A stretch of DNA of 18,705 nt. Source: Dictyocoela muelleri (Eukaryota > Microsporidia). The notes under the pieces are model-generated. The model was not told the origin of the DNA. It made no database searches and saw only the letters and a list, made by a program, of their open reading frames with translations. Below are positions 1 through 7,404 of the stretch, in pieces. The stretch's first letter is position 1; each line of letters begins with the position of its first letter. The translations under genes and the position numbers were made by a program. The stretch spans positions 1 through 18,705 of the forward strand of contig SDVU01000168.1 of NCBI GenBank assembly GCA_016256075.1, given 5' to 3'.

Positions 1-200
1 TAATTTTTATCATCAAACTAATTTATTAAAAAAATAGTTATATTGATTATAATTTATTATTTTAGGTTCTGTAGTCCGGTGGTACAGATAATAATTGCTA
101 GGCAATTTTAGTGGGTTCGAGTTTATTTTGACACTTTTCTTTAATAAAAAAAAAGTGGCGCTAATGGCGCGAGTGGCGCGCTGCGCGCGCCACATATTAT
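1..200 (+). repeat. SINE1 copy 1, tRNA-derived repeat
   Basis: This is one of three near-full copies of a ~190-bp repeat in the window. The others are at 17250-17437 (minus) and 18068-18262 (plus), and they share almost identical sequence over the whole unit. The core has a tRNA-like A box (TAGTCCGGTGGT, about 76-87) and a B-box region (GGTTCGAG, about 114-121). These are the internal RNA polymerase III promoter elements typical of tRNA-derived SINEs. The acceptor stem no longer pairs, so it is not a working tRNA. The 3' tail has an A-run and then a GC-rich palindrome around 160-192 (GGCGCGCTGCGCGCGCC) that stands out in AT-rich DNA. The left edge coincides with the window start, so the copy may extend further. 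Classification as a SINE is inference from copy number and the Pol III boxes. Confidence 0.72.
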
Positions 201-283
201 TTATTTAATTTAAAGAAATAAAGAAAAAAAATAAAAAAATATTAAAAAATATATTTTTAATTCAAATCATTAACAATTAATAA

Positions 284-534
284 AAAAAATTTCGGAATTT
301 TTTGGGGAAAATCCCGAAAAAAAAACACCCGAAAAAAACACTCGAAAAAACACTCGAAAAAAAACACCCGGAAAAAAACACCCGAAAAGAACATCCAAAA
401 AAACACCCCCTCGCAAAAAAAAACACTCGAAAAAAACACCTGAAAACAACATCCTAAAAAACACTCAAAAAAAAAACACCCGAAAAAAAAACCCCATAAC
501 CCCCTAAAAAAAGCCATCGAAATTTTTTTTCGGA
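284..534. repeat. Minisatellite inside short inverted repeats
   Basis: A degenerate 12-14-bp tandem repeat of the form AAAAAACACCCG fills about 315-500, with at least 12 variable units. It is bordered by imperfect inverted repeats. The left border at 284-305 reads AAAAAAAATTTCGG...TTTTTTGGGG, and the reverse complement of the right border at about 500-534 reads AAAAAAAATTTCG...TTTTTTTAGGGGG. The reading frames open through it on the minus strand give only Phe/Gly/Cys-rich repeat peptide and are not credible proteins. The bounded structure suggests a small non-autonomous element with an expanded internal minisatellite. A simple satellite with chance flanks cannot be excluded. Confidence 0.6.
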
Positions 535-904
535 CTGCTATTATGCTTTAAACGGACTGTCTTCAAGTGTATTTAAAAGATATTTAGGATGAGTCTAAAC
601 TCGTTTCTTAAACCTTCAAAGAAGATAAATTTGCGAATAGAACCATTTTCTTGTATTTCGTGCATTTTATTAAAACATCACCATGTAAATAAATTTTCTT
701 TTCCTATTTACAAATTTTAAAGAGTTCCTACAAACAAGATTTTTGTCGTGTAAACCACTATTACTAACCCTATTTTTCCTACAGCCCGTTCACAGTGTAA
801 AAAAAAATTCGCAGACTACTCCAAGTATAAAAAAATCGCGAACGGCGAATTATATACAATTATTTATTATCAAAATTGAACCAACACATCTCCTAAAATC
901 GTAA
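535..904. other. Intergenic, no feature recognised
   Basis: AT-rich sequence without a convincing reading frame, RNA gene or repeat match elsewhere in the window. It separates the minisatellite from the first SINE2 copy. Confidence 0.5.
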
Positions 905-1342
905 ACTTGCGAGATTGCACAGTGGTTAACATTCTTGAATGTAAAAATTATGCATCGTGGTTGTAATCCCGTTGAATTCACTTTAATAAATAAATAAATA
1001 AATAGGGTTGACATTATGCGATCAATAAGTATATAACTTTAGTATTAATATACAGTTGTTCCAGTGTAGTATGGCTGATTAAGACTTGTCTAATATTAAA
1101 ATAAAGCAGAAGAGACTCATGTAGCTGTGTGGATGACTGCAGTGACGTATCTATGCAAAAAGATGCAAAAATGGAAAACTATGAAACAGGCTCTAATTAA
1201 TCGTATTCTTATGAGTTATTGAAATTACGAAAATTATGTATACATCTGAGCTTTTGTGCAGCTTATGAGTGACGTATTACGTGAACAGGGGAGACCAAAT
1301 ATCTAAAGACTATGGTAAGTAGAACTCTCCGGCTAGGCAAGT
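905..1342 (+). repeat. SINE2 copy i, tRNA-derived repeat
   Basis: This diverged copy of a ~430-500-bp repeat aligns along its length with 5219-5711 and in part with 15734-15909. The head is tRNA-like, with an A-box region (GCACAGTGGTTAACATTCTT) and a degraded B-box region around 955-970. Shared landmarks downstream include TAATAAATAAATA, CAGTTGTTCCAGTGT, GCTGATTAAGACTTG and, near the 3' end, CTAAAGACTATG...CTCCGGCTAGG. No coding potential is visible. The B box is more decayed than in the other copies, so this looks like the oldest full-length copy here. The family is interpreted as a tRNA-derived SINE with a long non-coding body. Confidence 0.68.
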
Positions 1343-1395
1343 ATGGATGTTTTTTATATATAATATGTTTATATACATACATTTTATCTGCTGAT

Positions 1396-1462
1396 CGGTA
1401 AAATTTTTTTTCCGAAACGACAAAATTTTCACCACGGACCGGCAAAATTTTCACCACGGACC
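1396..1462. repeat. 22-bp tandem repeat, possible Merlin-end relic
   Basis: Two adjacent 22-bp units (1419-1440 and 1441-1462) are nearly identical, each containing CAAAATTTTCACCACGGACC. A looser third unit lies just upstream (GGTAAAATTTTTTTTCCG, about 1397-1414). The core ACCGGCAAAATTTT...CGG closely resembles the terminal repeat of Merlin E (ACCGGCAAAATTTCCCCCGG on the reverse complement at 12715-12761). It may therefore be the leftover end of a related transposon. Confidence 0.5.
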
Positions 1463-1577
1463 GTGGGGTTTCCGACCACTGGTGTAAACAGTCCATATGC
1501 CTTAAATATTTTATAAGATCAATTTTATTTAGTGTAAAAATGTTTTTTTTTCAAATTCGTAAATTATTACAATATGA

Positions 1578-1630
1578 GTCCCCAAAAAATTTAATGTGAG
1601 AAATACAATGAACTAGAGTCATTTGGGGAC
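1578..1630. repeat. Short inverted repeat (hairpin)
   Basis: A perfect 9-bp stem, GTCCCCAAA at 1578-1586 with TTTGGGGAC at 1622-1630, encloses a 35-base loop. No T-run or gene end lies next to it, so no terminator role is claimed. Confidence 0.4.
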
Positions 1631-1679
1631 GTATAATGACCTGATCTAAATTTTATGCACGAAAATGTGTCAAAAATCG

Positions 1680-1792
1680 GTTAAGAGTTAATGTCTTCTT
1701 AGATTTTTATTATATAAGTGACGCCAGGAAAATTTGAACCGGATAATTAAATGCTACATTCGAGAGAATAAACTACTAAGCTATCTGGTCAA
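1680..1792 (-). repeat. SINE2 copy ii, tRNA-like head fragment
   Basis: Read on the minus strand from 1790, this gives GACCAGATAGCTTAGTAGTT, then TCGAATGTAGC, then CCGGTTCAAATTTTCC and GGCGTCAC. It matches the head of SINE2 at 15734 (ACCAGATAGCCCAGTGGTTA ... TTGAATGTAA ... GGTTCGAG ... GACGCCACT). A box and B box are both recognisable. Beyond the head, only a weak match continues (GACATTAACTCTTAACC against GTCATTAAGCGGTCC), after which similarity fades. It is a 3'-truncated or heavily diverged copy in the opposite orientation to copy i. Confidence 0.6.
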
Positions 1793-2242
1793 AATATTAT
1801 GTTAAAATTTATGAGTGTTACCAAAAGGAGGTTCTTTTGGTAGAACTTAATATAATTTAAAGTAAAAAAGCGCTCAAAAATCGCATTTATGGTTAGAACA
1901 AGCTGTTCCACTACCGAAGTTGCTCAAACTCAAAGTTATACAGTTATTAAAATGCGGTATAGAGATTTGGGTTTGTTATAATACGAGAATATGGCAGGTT
2001 GTGTTTACAAAAGTGTTGGTACATTGCTCGACAAAACAGTTTTAGATATAAAATTTAGAGAAACACCTATGATTACCTGTATCTTGCTGATTCATTGATA
2101 AAAATAAATAGTGTACGTATGTAGACCTCAGAGCAATCCATAATGACTTAAAACTCGAACACAAAAAAAATATAAAATCTAATGTTGGAGACAAATCACC
2201 AGTTAGCAATCAGGAATATTCTAATCATTTGTACGTATCTAG
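1793..2242. other. Intergenic, no feature recognised
   Basis: AT-rich DNA with no long reading frame. A short peptide around 1890-1980 faintly resembles a transposase helix-turn-helix, but it is too short and unsupported to call. Confidence 0.4.
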
Positions 2243-2569
2243 AAGCGTTTCTCAAATTGGACGCTCTGATTTTTTTATATATTTATAAATTAATTTTTTA
2301 GAAATTCAGATTTTTCTTCGCAATCTAATTTAAAAACTAGCAATAATCAAATGCAAAAATTGGGAAAATTCCTAATGAGTAGAAAAAGAAATGATACATT
2401 TTCTCTAAAAATAACACCTAACATTTAAGATATTCTCGATATCCATCAAGCACATTATTTTCAGCACATTATATTTAATTTTTTTTGTTGCGCCCTAAAA
2501 AAATATTAAAACTGTGGCCCAAAATGAAATCTTGAAAGTGCACCAACCAACAAAGTTTGAGAAACATTG
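2243..2569. mobile_element. Probable hAT-type MITE
   Basis: The ends form short terminal inverted repeats. The left end reads AAGCGTTTCTCAAATT (2243-2258) and the reverse complement of the right end reads CAATGTTTCTCAAACTT (2553-2569). The pattern CA(A/G)NGTTTCTCAAA is typical of hAT-superfamily termini, and the following GGCCACAG/GGGCGC stretch at about 2490-2520 also recalls hAT ends. Flanks GTATCTAG and TTATATAA are only partly alike, so a target duplication, normally 8 bp for hAT, is eroded or absent. The 327-bp interior has no coding capacity, which fits a non-autonomous element. Superfamily assignment rests on termini alone. Confidence 0.4.
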
Positions 2570-2869
2570 TTATATAAAGTGAAAATCAGATAAAAATCCC
2601 ATTTGTTTTAATTAGTTTGTTAATCAATTTACATACTCTTTGCTTATATTTTTATAATATTGAATATTACAACAACAAAATCTGACAAATTTCTAAATTT
2701 AGAGATGTTTTTATCAAATATAAAAATAATGAATAATTTAAATTTTAATAATTATTTTAAATTAGTAAATTTCAAGACAATATTTTTTTAATAAAAAAAG
2801 TTAAATTTGACAAATTCTATGATAGAAAGTTAAAATATTAAAAATTGAAAATAAATCAAAGAAATTATC
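2570..2869. other. AT-rich spacer downstream of the GATA gene
   Basis: Almost pure A/T sequence with no feature visible. It contains the 3' flank of the GATA gene, which reads toward it on the minus strand. Confidence 0.5.
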
Positions 2870-2875
2870 TTTATT
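2870..2875 (-). promoter_or_regulatory. AATAAA polyadenylation signal overlapping the stop codon
   Basis: On the minus strand the last sense codon CAA and stop TAA are followed by AGATAA, so AATAAA spans the stop codon itself. Very short 3' ends with signals at or inside the stop region are known from compact microsporidian genes. Function here is inferred from sequence only. Confidence 0.5.
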
Positions 2876-4640
2876 GACTGAATTCATCATCTGTTACCCG
2901 ATTTCTAAAAACATCATTATCTTTTTTAAATCTATCAGTTTTTGATAAATAAAGATAATCATCAGATTCACTTGAAGTTGAAAAATAACTTTCAAATGAA
3001 TTTGTTTTTTTCTTATCGACCATACTTACATGCCTTATAAAACCATTTTCAATTCGTCTTTGCTCTTCCAAATCATACAAATCTATTTCGCCTTTTATAT
3101 CAGGAAGTTCTATTTCATCAGAATTTTCACTATGAATTTTATATAAATTTTCCTTTTCTTGTATTTTTTTACCTGAATTGAGATTTTCACTTAAATTTTG
3201 ATCATAAAAATCATCAAAATATTTATTAAAATATTCACTAATTTGATCATTAAGATTATCATTTTTGTCCTTTTCATATAAACGATCGTATTTGTTAATA
3301 TTATTATTTATTTCCCGATTATAATTTGTATTTTCATGTAAATCATCGGTTTTTTTATTGATATCATTTAAATTGTCAGGTATCGAATCGATATTTATTT
3401 CTTCATTATCCATCGATTGATTATTATAAGTATATTCATTCACTGTAGACTTTACTTTTCCTTTTTTATAATTATTTACATAGGAAGTATAATTTTTTAT
3501 CTCATTATCAGTTTTAGGGGGATTAAATTTAAGCTTGCTATACAATTTAGCATAATAAAAATCATTAGCGCTTTCTAATTTAAATCCTGAAATGCCACTT
3601 TTATATCTTTGTTCCGAATTTTTGCTATACCTGCAAGTATAATCATTATGATTATTGAAATAATACTGTGGGTCGGGATATCGATTACCATAAATCTTAA
3701 AAAGAGGATTACTGGTATCTTTGTTTATATTTTCTGTGATAACATTGATTTTATTGTTAGGTAAATTATTTGCTCTTAAAACATTTTTTTCATTATACAC
3801 GACATTACCAGAATTTTTATACATTTCTTTGAAATCCGAGTTATCAGGATTATATTTTTTTAGTTTTTCGTTATATCCTGGAATAGGTATTTTTTTATTC
3901 AGGAGTGATTGTTTAATATAGGAAGATGTATTATACTTTTCTTTTACATAATAATTAAATGATGTTTGTATAGGTTGATGAGATTTTACGTTAGATTTAT
4001 AAGATTTTAAACTTGTTTCATTTGGATTTAAGAGGTCTGTATTGTATATTTTATCAGGTTTGGAATAATTTTTATCATAAAAATCGTACTTATTTAAGGT
4101 ATCATTTTGTTTAAGAATATTTAATTCTTGTTCGTCAGTAATTTTAAAATCTTCAGAATCATTGACCGATGCATCACTAGCTAATGTATTATAATGGCAG
4201 GAGTCATAATCATGTATAGTATAAAGAGGTTTATTATTTCGAGTTGGATCAACAATATCATAATTAAATTTTAATCGTCGCGTATCAATTGCTGATTCAG
4301 AAAATGATTTACCACCACAACTATTGCAAAAAGGCACACCATTGACGTTTCTCCACAATTCAGAGTCTACAGATCCACAATTTGCACAACTCATCCTATC
4401 TTGCGCATTTTTAACAATTCGTTTCTTACCATCTACTGTAGTACTTAATTGTCGTGATTTACCGTGTAACTTTTGATACAGCCCGCAAGCATTACAAAGA
4501 ATTTTCTTTCTATCTAAACTTCGCCGCCATGATGGTGTTGAAGTAGTTTCGCAATTGCTGCAAATTCTTTGAATTGCATGTCTACGGAAATCTTTTCTAT
4601 CAGGAGATTCTGAATTTTTTGATTCGTTTTCAGGTTTCAT
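2871..4640 (-). CDS. GATA-type zinc-finger transcription factor
   Basis: A 589-residue intronless protein that probably acts in the nucleus as a sequence-specific DNA-binding regulator of GATA sites. Residues 27-52 form a canonical GATA finger, C27-X2-C30-X18-C49-X2-C52, with the hallmark W38 and LCNACGLY (48-55), followed by a basic tail (KLHGKSR, GKKRIVK) that normally contacts DNA and can serve in nuclear import. A second four-cysteine module at 85-108 (C85-X2-C88-X16-C105-X2-C108, with LW at 95-96 and FCNSCGG) resembles a GATA finger with a shortened loop and a lost GLY motif. It may have changed or lost DNA binding. Residues ~110-589 are Asn/Asp/Lys/Tyr/Ser-rich low complexity with no recognisable domain. 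The start is the first ATG ahead of the finger, with a TATA-like box ~20 bases upstream. Target genes cannot be told from sequence. This is the one clearly intact host gene in the window. Confidence 0.93.
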   Translation of the reverse strand: MKPENESKNSESPDRKDFRRHAIQRICSNCETTSTPSWRRSLDRKKILCNACGLYQKLHGKSRQLSTTVDGKKRIVKNAQDRMSCANCGSVDSELWRNVNGVPFCNSCGGKSFSESAIDTRRLKFNYDIVDPTRNNKPLYTIHDYDSCHYNTLASDASVNDSEDFKITDEQELNILKQNDTLNKYDFYDKNYSKPDKIYNTDLLNPNETSLKSYKSNVKSHQPIQTSFNYYVKEKYNTSSYIKQSLLNKKIPIPGYNEKLKKYNPDNSDFKEMYKNSGNVVYNEKNVLRANNLPNNKINVITENINKDTSNPLFKIYGNRYPDPQYYFNNHNDYTCRYSKNSEQRYKSGISGFKLESANDFYYAKLYSKLKFNPPKTDNEIKNYTSYVNNYKKGKVKSTVNEYTYNNQSMDNEEINIDSIPDNLNDINKKTDDLHENTNYNREINNNINKYDRLYEKDKNDNLNDQISEYFNKYFDDFYDQNLSENLNSGKKIQEKENLYKIHSENSDEIELPDIKGEIDLYDLEEQRRIENGFIRHVSMVDKKKTNSFESYFSTSSESDDYLYLSKTDRFKKDNDVFRNRVTDDEFSQ

Positions 4641-4660
4641 AATTGTGTTTGTTTTTTTAT

Positions 4661-4668
4661 TTTTTATA
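4661..4668 (-). promoter_or_regulatory. TATA-like box of the GATA gene
   Basis: TATAAAAA on the minus strand lies about 20-28 bases before the ATG at 4640. Short 5' leaders would make this a reasonable core promoter position. In DNA this AT-rich, chance occurrence is likely enough to keep confidence low. Confidence 0.3.
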
Positions 4669-4846
4669 AAAATTTAATTTAATTAAAATTTTGGTCTAGA
4701 ATTTTTAAAAGTTTTTTATTTTGCCTTATTTGGGATTTATTGTTTTTTCAATAATTGTTAAAATAAAAAATAATTAAGTATAAAGTGTCAAGTTTTTAAT
4801 TTAATTGAAATATGATAGATTTTGAATTGATTTTAATCAATTATAT

Positions 4847-5095
4847 AAAATGAATTTGATTTTAATGAACTTGACTATTATGAAATTGATTTTAAATGAA
4901 AATGATGCAAATAAAATTGATGTAAATGAAATTAATGTGAATGAAATTGATTTTAATAAAAATGATTTTAATAAAATTGATTTTAATAAAATTGATTTTA
5001 ATAAAATTGATTTTAATAAAATTGATGAAAATGAAATTGATGAAAATGAAATTGATTTTAATAATAATTTATGAAATCAAAAAATTGATTTTAAT
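4847..5095. repeat. 15-bp minisatellite
   Basis: A tandem array with the unit ATTGATTTTAATAAA and variants (ATTGATGAAAATGAA, ATTGATGTAAATGAA). It is perfect for several units at about 4965-5030 and more degenerate outward. Because 15 is divisible by three and the unit has few stops, two plus-strand frames stay open and give pentapeptide repeats (FNKID/ENEID in one). The composition is that of the repeat itself, and no domain, no distinct start context and no non-repetitive region supports a protein. It lies about 200 bp upstream of the GATA gene, so length changes could affect that promoter region. Confidence 0.8.
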
Positions 5096-5218
5096 GAATG
5101 TTTATACCCCAATCAAATTGAAATTAGGATTTATGGTTAATCAAAATCTGCTATCAGTGATTGCTTTTAATCAAATCCCAATTTTTACTTAATCAAATTC
5201 CAATATTTACTTTAATCT

Positions 5219-5711
5219 AGACAAGATAGCTCAGTGGTTAACACTCTTGAATGTAAATTAAAGTATCGTGGTTCGAATTCCGCTGACGTCACTCTTTAAT
5301 AAATAATGAGGTAATGACATTAAGTGGTCATAACTATATAATTATAGTATAATTACAGTTGTTCCAGTGTGCTATAGCTGATTAAGACTTGGTCTAATAT
5401 GAAAATGAAGCAGAAAGGGCTCACTTAGTTGTGGGGATGAGTGCAGCGACGCATCTTGGCAAAAGCAGTGAAAAATAAAAATTTATAAAAAAGCCACTAA
5501 TTACTTGTATATTGCTAACCATAGATACAGATAAAATCGCGTATACGTCTGAGCTTCTGAGTAGGTTAGGGGGTGACTTATATTTAGAACACTAAGAACC
5601 AAAGGTCTAAAGACCAGTATTTATGACAACTCCGGGTTAGCAGCATAAAATATTTTAAGCGTAATTTCACCTCTGTCCAATTTACATTCAAGCCTAATTT
5701 TGAATTAGGTT
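5219..5711 (+). repeat. SINE2 copy iii, longest copy
   Basis: The best-preserved tRNA-like head of the family: A box region GATAGCTCAGTGGTTA (about 5225-5240) and B box GGTTCGAATTCC (about 5270-5281), with a tRNA-like spacing of about 45 bases. The body matches 905-1342 throughout (for example CAGTTGTTCCAGTGTGCTAT, GATTAAGACTTGGTCTAATA, CTAAAGACCAG, CTCCGGGTTAGCAG). It continues to about 5711. Its last ~159 bases (5553-5711) recur at 6438-6597 beyond a foldback element. No coding potential is visible. Confidence 0.75.
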
Positions 5712-6437
5712 CCAAACCGAAAAAACGACAAAGTCGTTTTTTCGGTGTTTTTTTTTCGTTTTTACCGAAAAAAAAACGACAAACTTTTTAATTATTAAGA
5801 ATAAGGTCTCATAAGAACTTACCTCAAGCGCAGCTCGGTCTTAGCGCGAAATCTCACCACAAATTTTTCTTGATAAAAAATTATAGCAATGTCTTAGTTT
5901 CAGCAAAAATATTTGATTCTAAAGTTGTCTAGACACTAGCTCTAGAAAATTTTTATAAATTACCAAATATGAAAATATAAAAAGTATAAAAAAATATTTA
6001 TATTGTTTTATATACATATTTTAAACATATGTTTTCCCTATAAGACGGTCTTAAAGTTTATATAAAAACTAATACGAAAATATGTTATAAAACAATATAT
6101 TTTTTTATACTTTTTACATTTCCATATTTGGTAAATTTTCAAAATTTTCTAGAGATATTGTCAAGACAACGTTAGAATTTAATATTCTTGTTAAAACTAA
6201 GACATTGCTATAATTTTTTATCAAAAAAATTTGTGGTGAGTTCTCGCGCTAAGACCGAGCTGTGCTCGAGGCGAGTTCTCACGCAGTGATCGCGATGCGC
6301 TCAAGGCGAGTTTACGAAAAAACACCCGAAGCGAGTTCTCGTGCTACCTTATTTTTAATAATTAAAAAGTTTGTCGTTTTTTCGGTAAAAACGACAAAAA
6401 AACACGAAAAACGACTTTGTCGTTTTTCGTGTTTGCC
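5712..6437. mobile_element. Large foldback element R
   Basis: The whole stretch is one long imperfect inverted repeat. The left end CCAAACCGAAAAAACGACAA matches the reverse complement of the right end (GCAAACACGAAAAACGACAA). Pairing then continues inward through CTTTTTAATTATTAAGAATA, CTCGGTCTTAGCGCG, AATTATAGCAATGTCTTAGT and TTACCAAATATGAAAATATA to a centre near 6030 (TAAGACGGTCTTA). The right arm carries ~50 extra bases with repeated GCGAGTTCTC motifs. There is no coding capacity. It resembles a foldback-type non-autonomous DNA element, family unknown. Confidence 0.75.
6236..6345 (+). repeat. GCGAGTTCTC motif array in element R
   Basis: The motif G(C/T)GAGTT(C/T)(T/A)C occurs at 6236, 6271, 6306 and 6331, spaced 35, 35 and 25 bases. 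It is followed in three cases by a CGCG/CACG/CGTG-like step. Only one counterpart is left in the other arm of the foldback, so the array is asymmetric. Confidence 0.5.
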
Positions 6438-6597
6438 GCTTCTGAGTAGGTTAGGGAGTGACTTATTATTAGAACACCAAGAACCAAAGGTCTAAAGACT
6501 AGTATTTATGACAACTCCGGGTTAGCAGCGTAAAATATTTTTTGCGTAATTTCACCTCTGTCCAATTTACATTTCAGCCTAATTTTGACATAAGGTT
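6438..6597 (+). repeat. SINE2 3'-end segment, second copy
   Basis: About 93% identical by eye to 5553-5711, starting at GCTTCTGAGTAGGTTAGGG and ending at CCTAATTTTGACATAAGG. It sits directly after foldback element R, so R is flanked by ~160-bp direct repeats made of the SINE2 3' end. This could be a 5'-truncated SINE2 copy or a segmental duplication. Confidence 0.7.
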
Positions 6598-6669
6598 GTT
6601 TCTGTTTAGTCGTATTTTACGATTAAGGCCGCAAAAAACGCGCGCTTTTCGATAAGAGCGCGAAAATCG

Positions 6670-6745
6670 AACTCTGCGAGATTCGAACATACAAGACTAT
6701 CCGGGTATGGATACCAAACACTGTATACGTTAGGTTAGAAGGTTT
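6670..6745 (-). repeat. tRNA-like relic
   Basis: On the minus strand there is a B-box-like GTTCGAATC (6680-6688) and, about 40 bases before it, a weak A-box-like GTATACAGTGTTTGGTA. The T-stem and acceptor stem do not pair well, so this is not a working tRNA. It is either a third tRNA-derived repeat or a pseudogene. A small hairpin CGCGC...GCGCG lies just 3' of it (about 6638-6664). Confidence 0.3.
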
Positions 6746-6861
6746 TAAATATATATTTTTTTATTACTTATTTATATAATATTTCTTCTAATTATACACT
6801 ATGGTATTTAAAAACTTATACAAAGGATTTTTATTTAAATATGATTATTAAAAAACGTAGG

Positions 6862-7404
6862 TTCCCGGATACTTTGTCCTCCCTCGACAAAAAAAATAAC
6901 TCTTATGGTCGTGACAAAAAAATCTTTAATTTTAAAAATTTTTTAATTTAAAATTAATTAATTATCAATTTTATTTAAAATTAATTCATTATCAATTTTA
7001 TAAAAATTAATTTATTCATAATAAATTGTATAAAATCAATCAAATAATCATCAAATAAAACTCTTTTAATCATATACATTTTTATTATTTCTTCAAGAAC
7101 GATCTTAAAACTGATATACATTGTAACACAATATAAACAAATTGGTCTGGTTTAAAATGAGAATTGCTTAAAAACCACAATATAACAAAATATTAAAGAA
7201 CTTTTATCAAGTATATAATTAAAAAAGATTTCTTTGATGATTCTTTGATTGATTTTATACAATTTATTATGAATTAATTAATTTTTATAAAATTGATAAT
7301 TAATTAATTTTAAATGAAAAAAATTAAAAATAATAATTTTTTAGTCACGACAATAAGGGTTATTTTTATTTTTTTTGTCGGGGGGGGACAAAGTATCCGA
7401 GAAT
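6862..7404. mobile_element. MITE S with long terminal inverted repeats
   Basis: A 543-bp element. The left end reads TTCCCGGATACTTTGTCC (6862-6879) and the reverse complement of the right end TTCTCGGATACTTTGTCC (7387-7404). The inverted match continues through CGACAAAAAAAATAA, ATGGTCGTGAC/ATTGTCGTGAC and then AT-rich blocks (AAAATTAATTAATTATCAAT, AATTGTATAAAATCAATCAA). No reading frame is present. No clear target-site duplication is visible, so the superfamily is not assigned. It abuts the Ty3/Gypsy fossil at 7405. Confidence 0.75.

Noticed and set aside
299-510. Telomeric repeat tract
   Set aside because: Unit length and sequence are irregular, and the tract is internal and framed by inverted repeats.
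257-517. Two overlapping minus-strand reading frames rich in Phe, Gly and Cys
   Set aside because: They are translations of the 12-14-bp minisatellite and hold no non-repetitive protein sequence.
1884-2100. Faint Tc1/mariner-like helix-turn-helix peptide
   Set aside because: The resemblance covers only about 20 residues, with no catalytic block and no inverted repeats around it.
3721-3921. Plus-strand frame with a hydrophobic peptide
   Set aside because: It lies wholly inside the GATA gene on the other strand. Its hydrophobicity is the complement of a Lys/Asn-rich coding sequence.
4850-5192. Possible short repeat proteins (FNKID or LILIK repeats)
   Set aside because: They consist of the 15-bp minisatellite in two frames. 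No start context, domain or unique region supports a gene.
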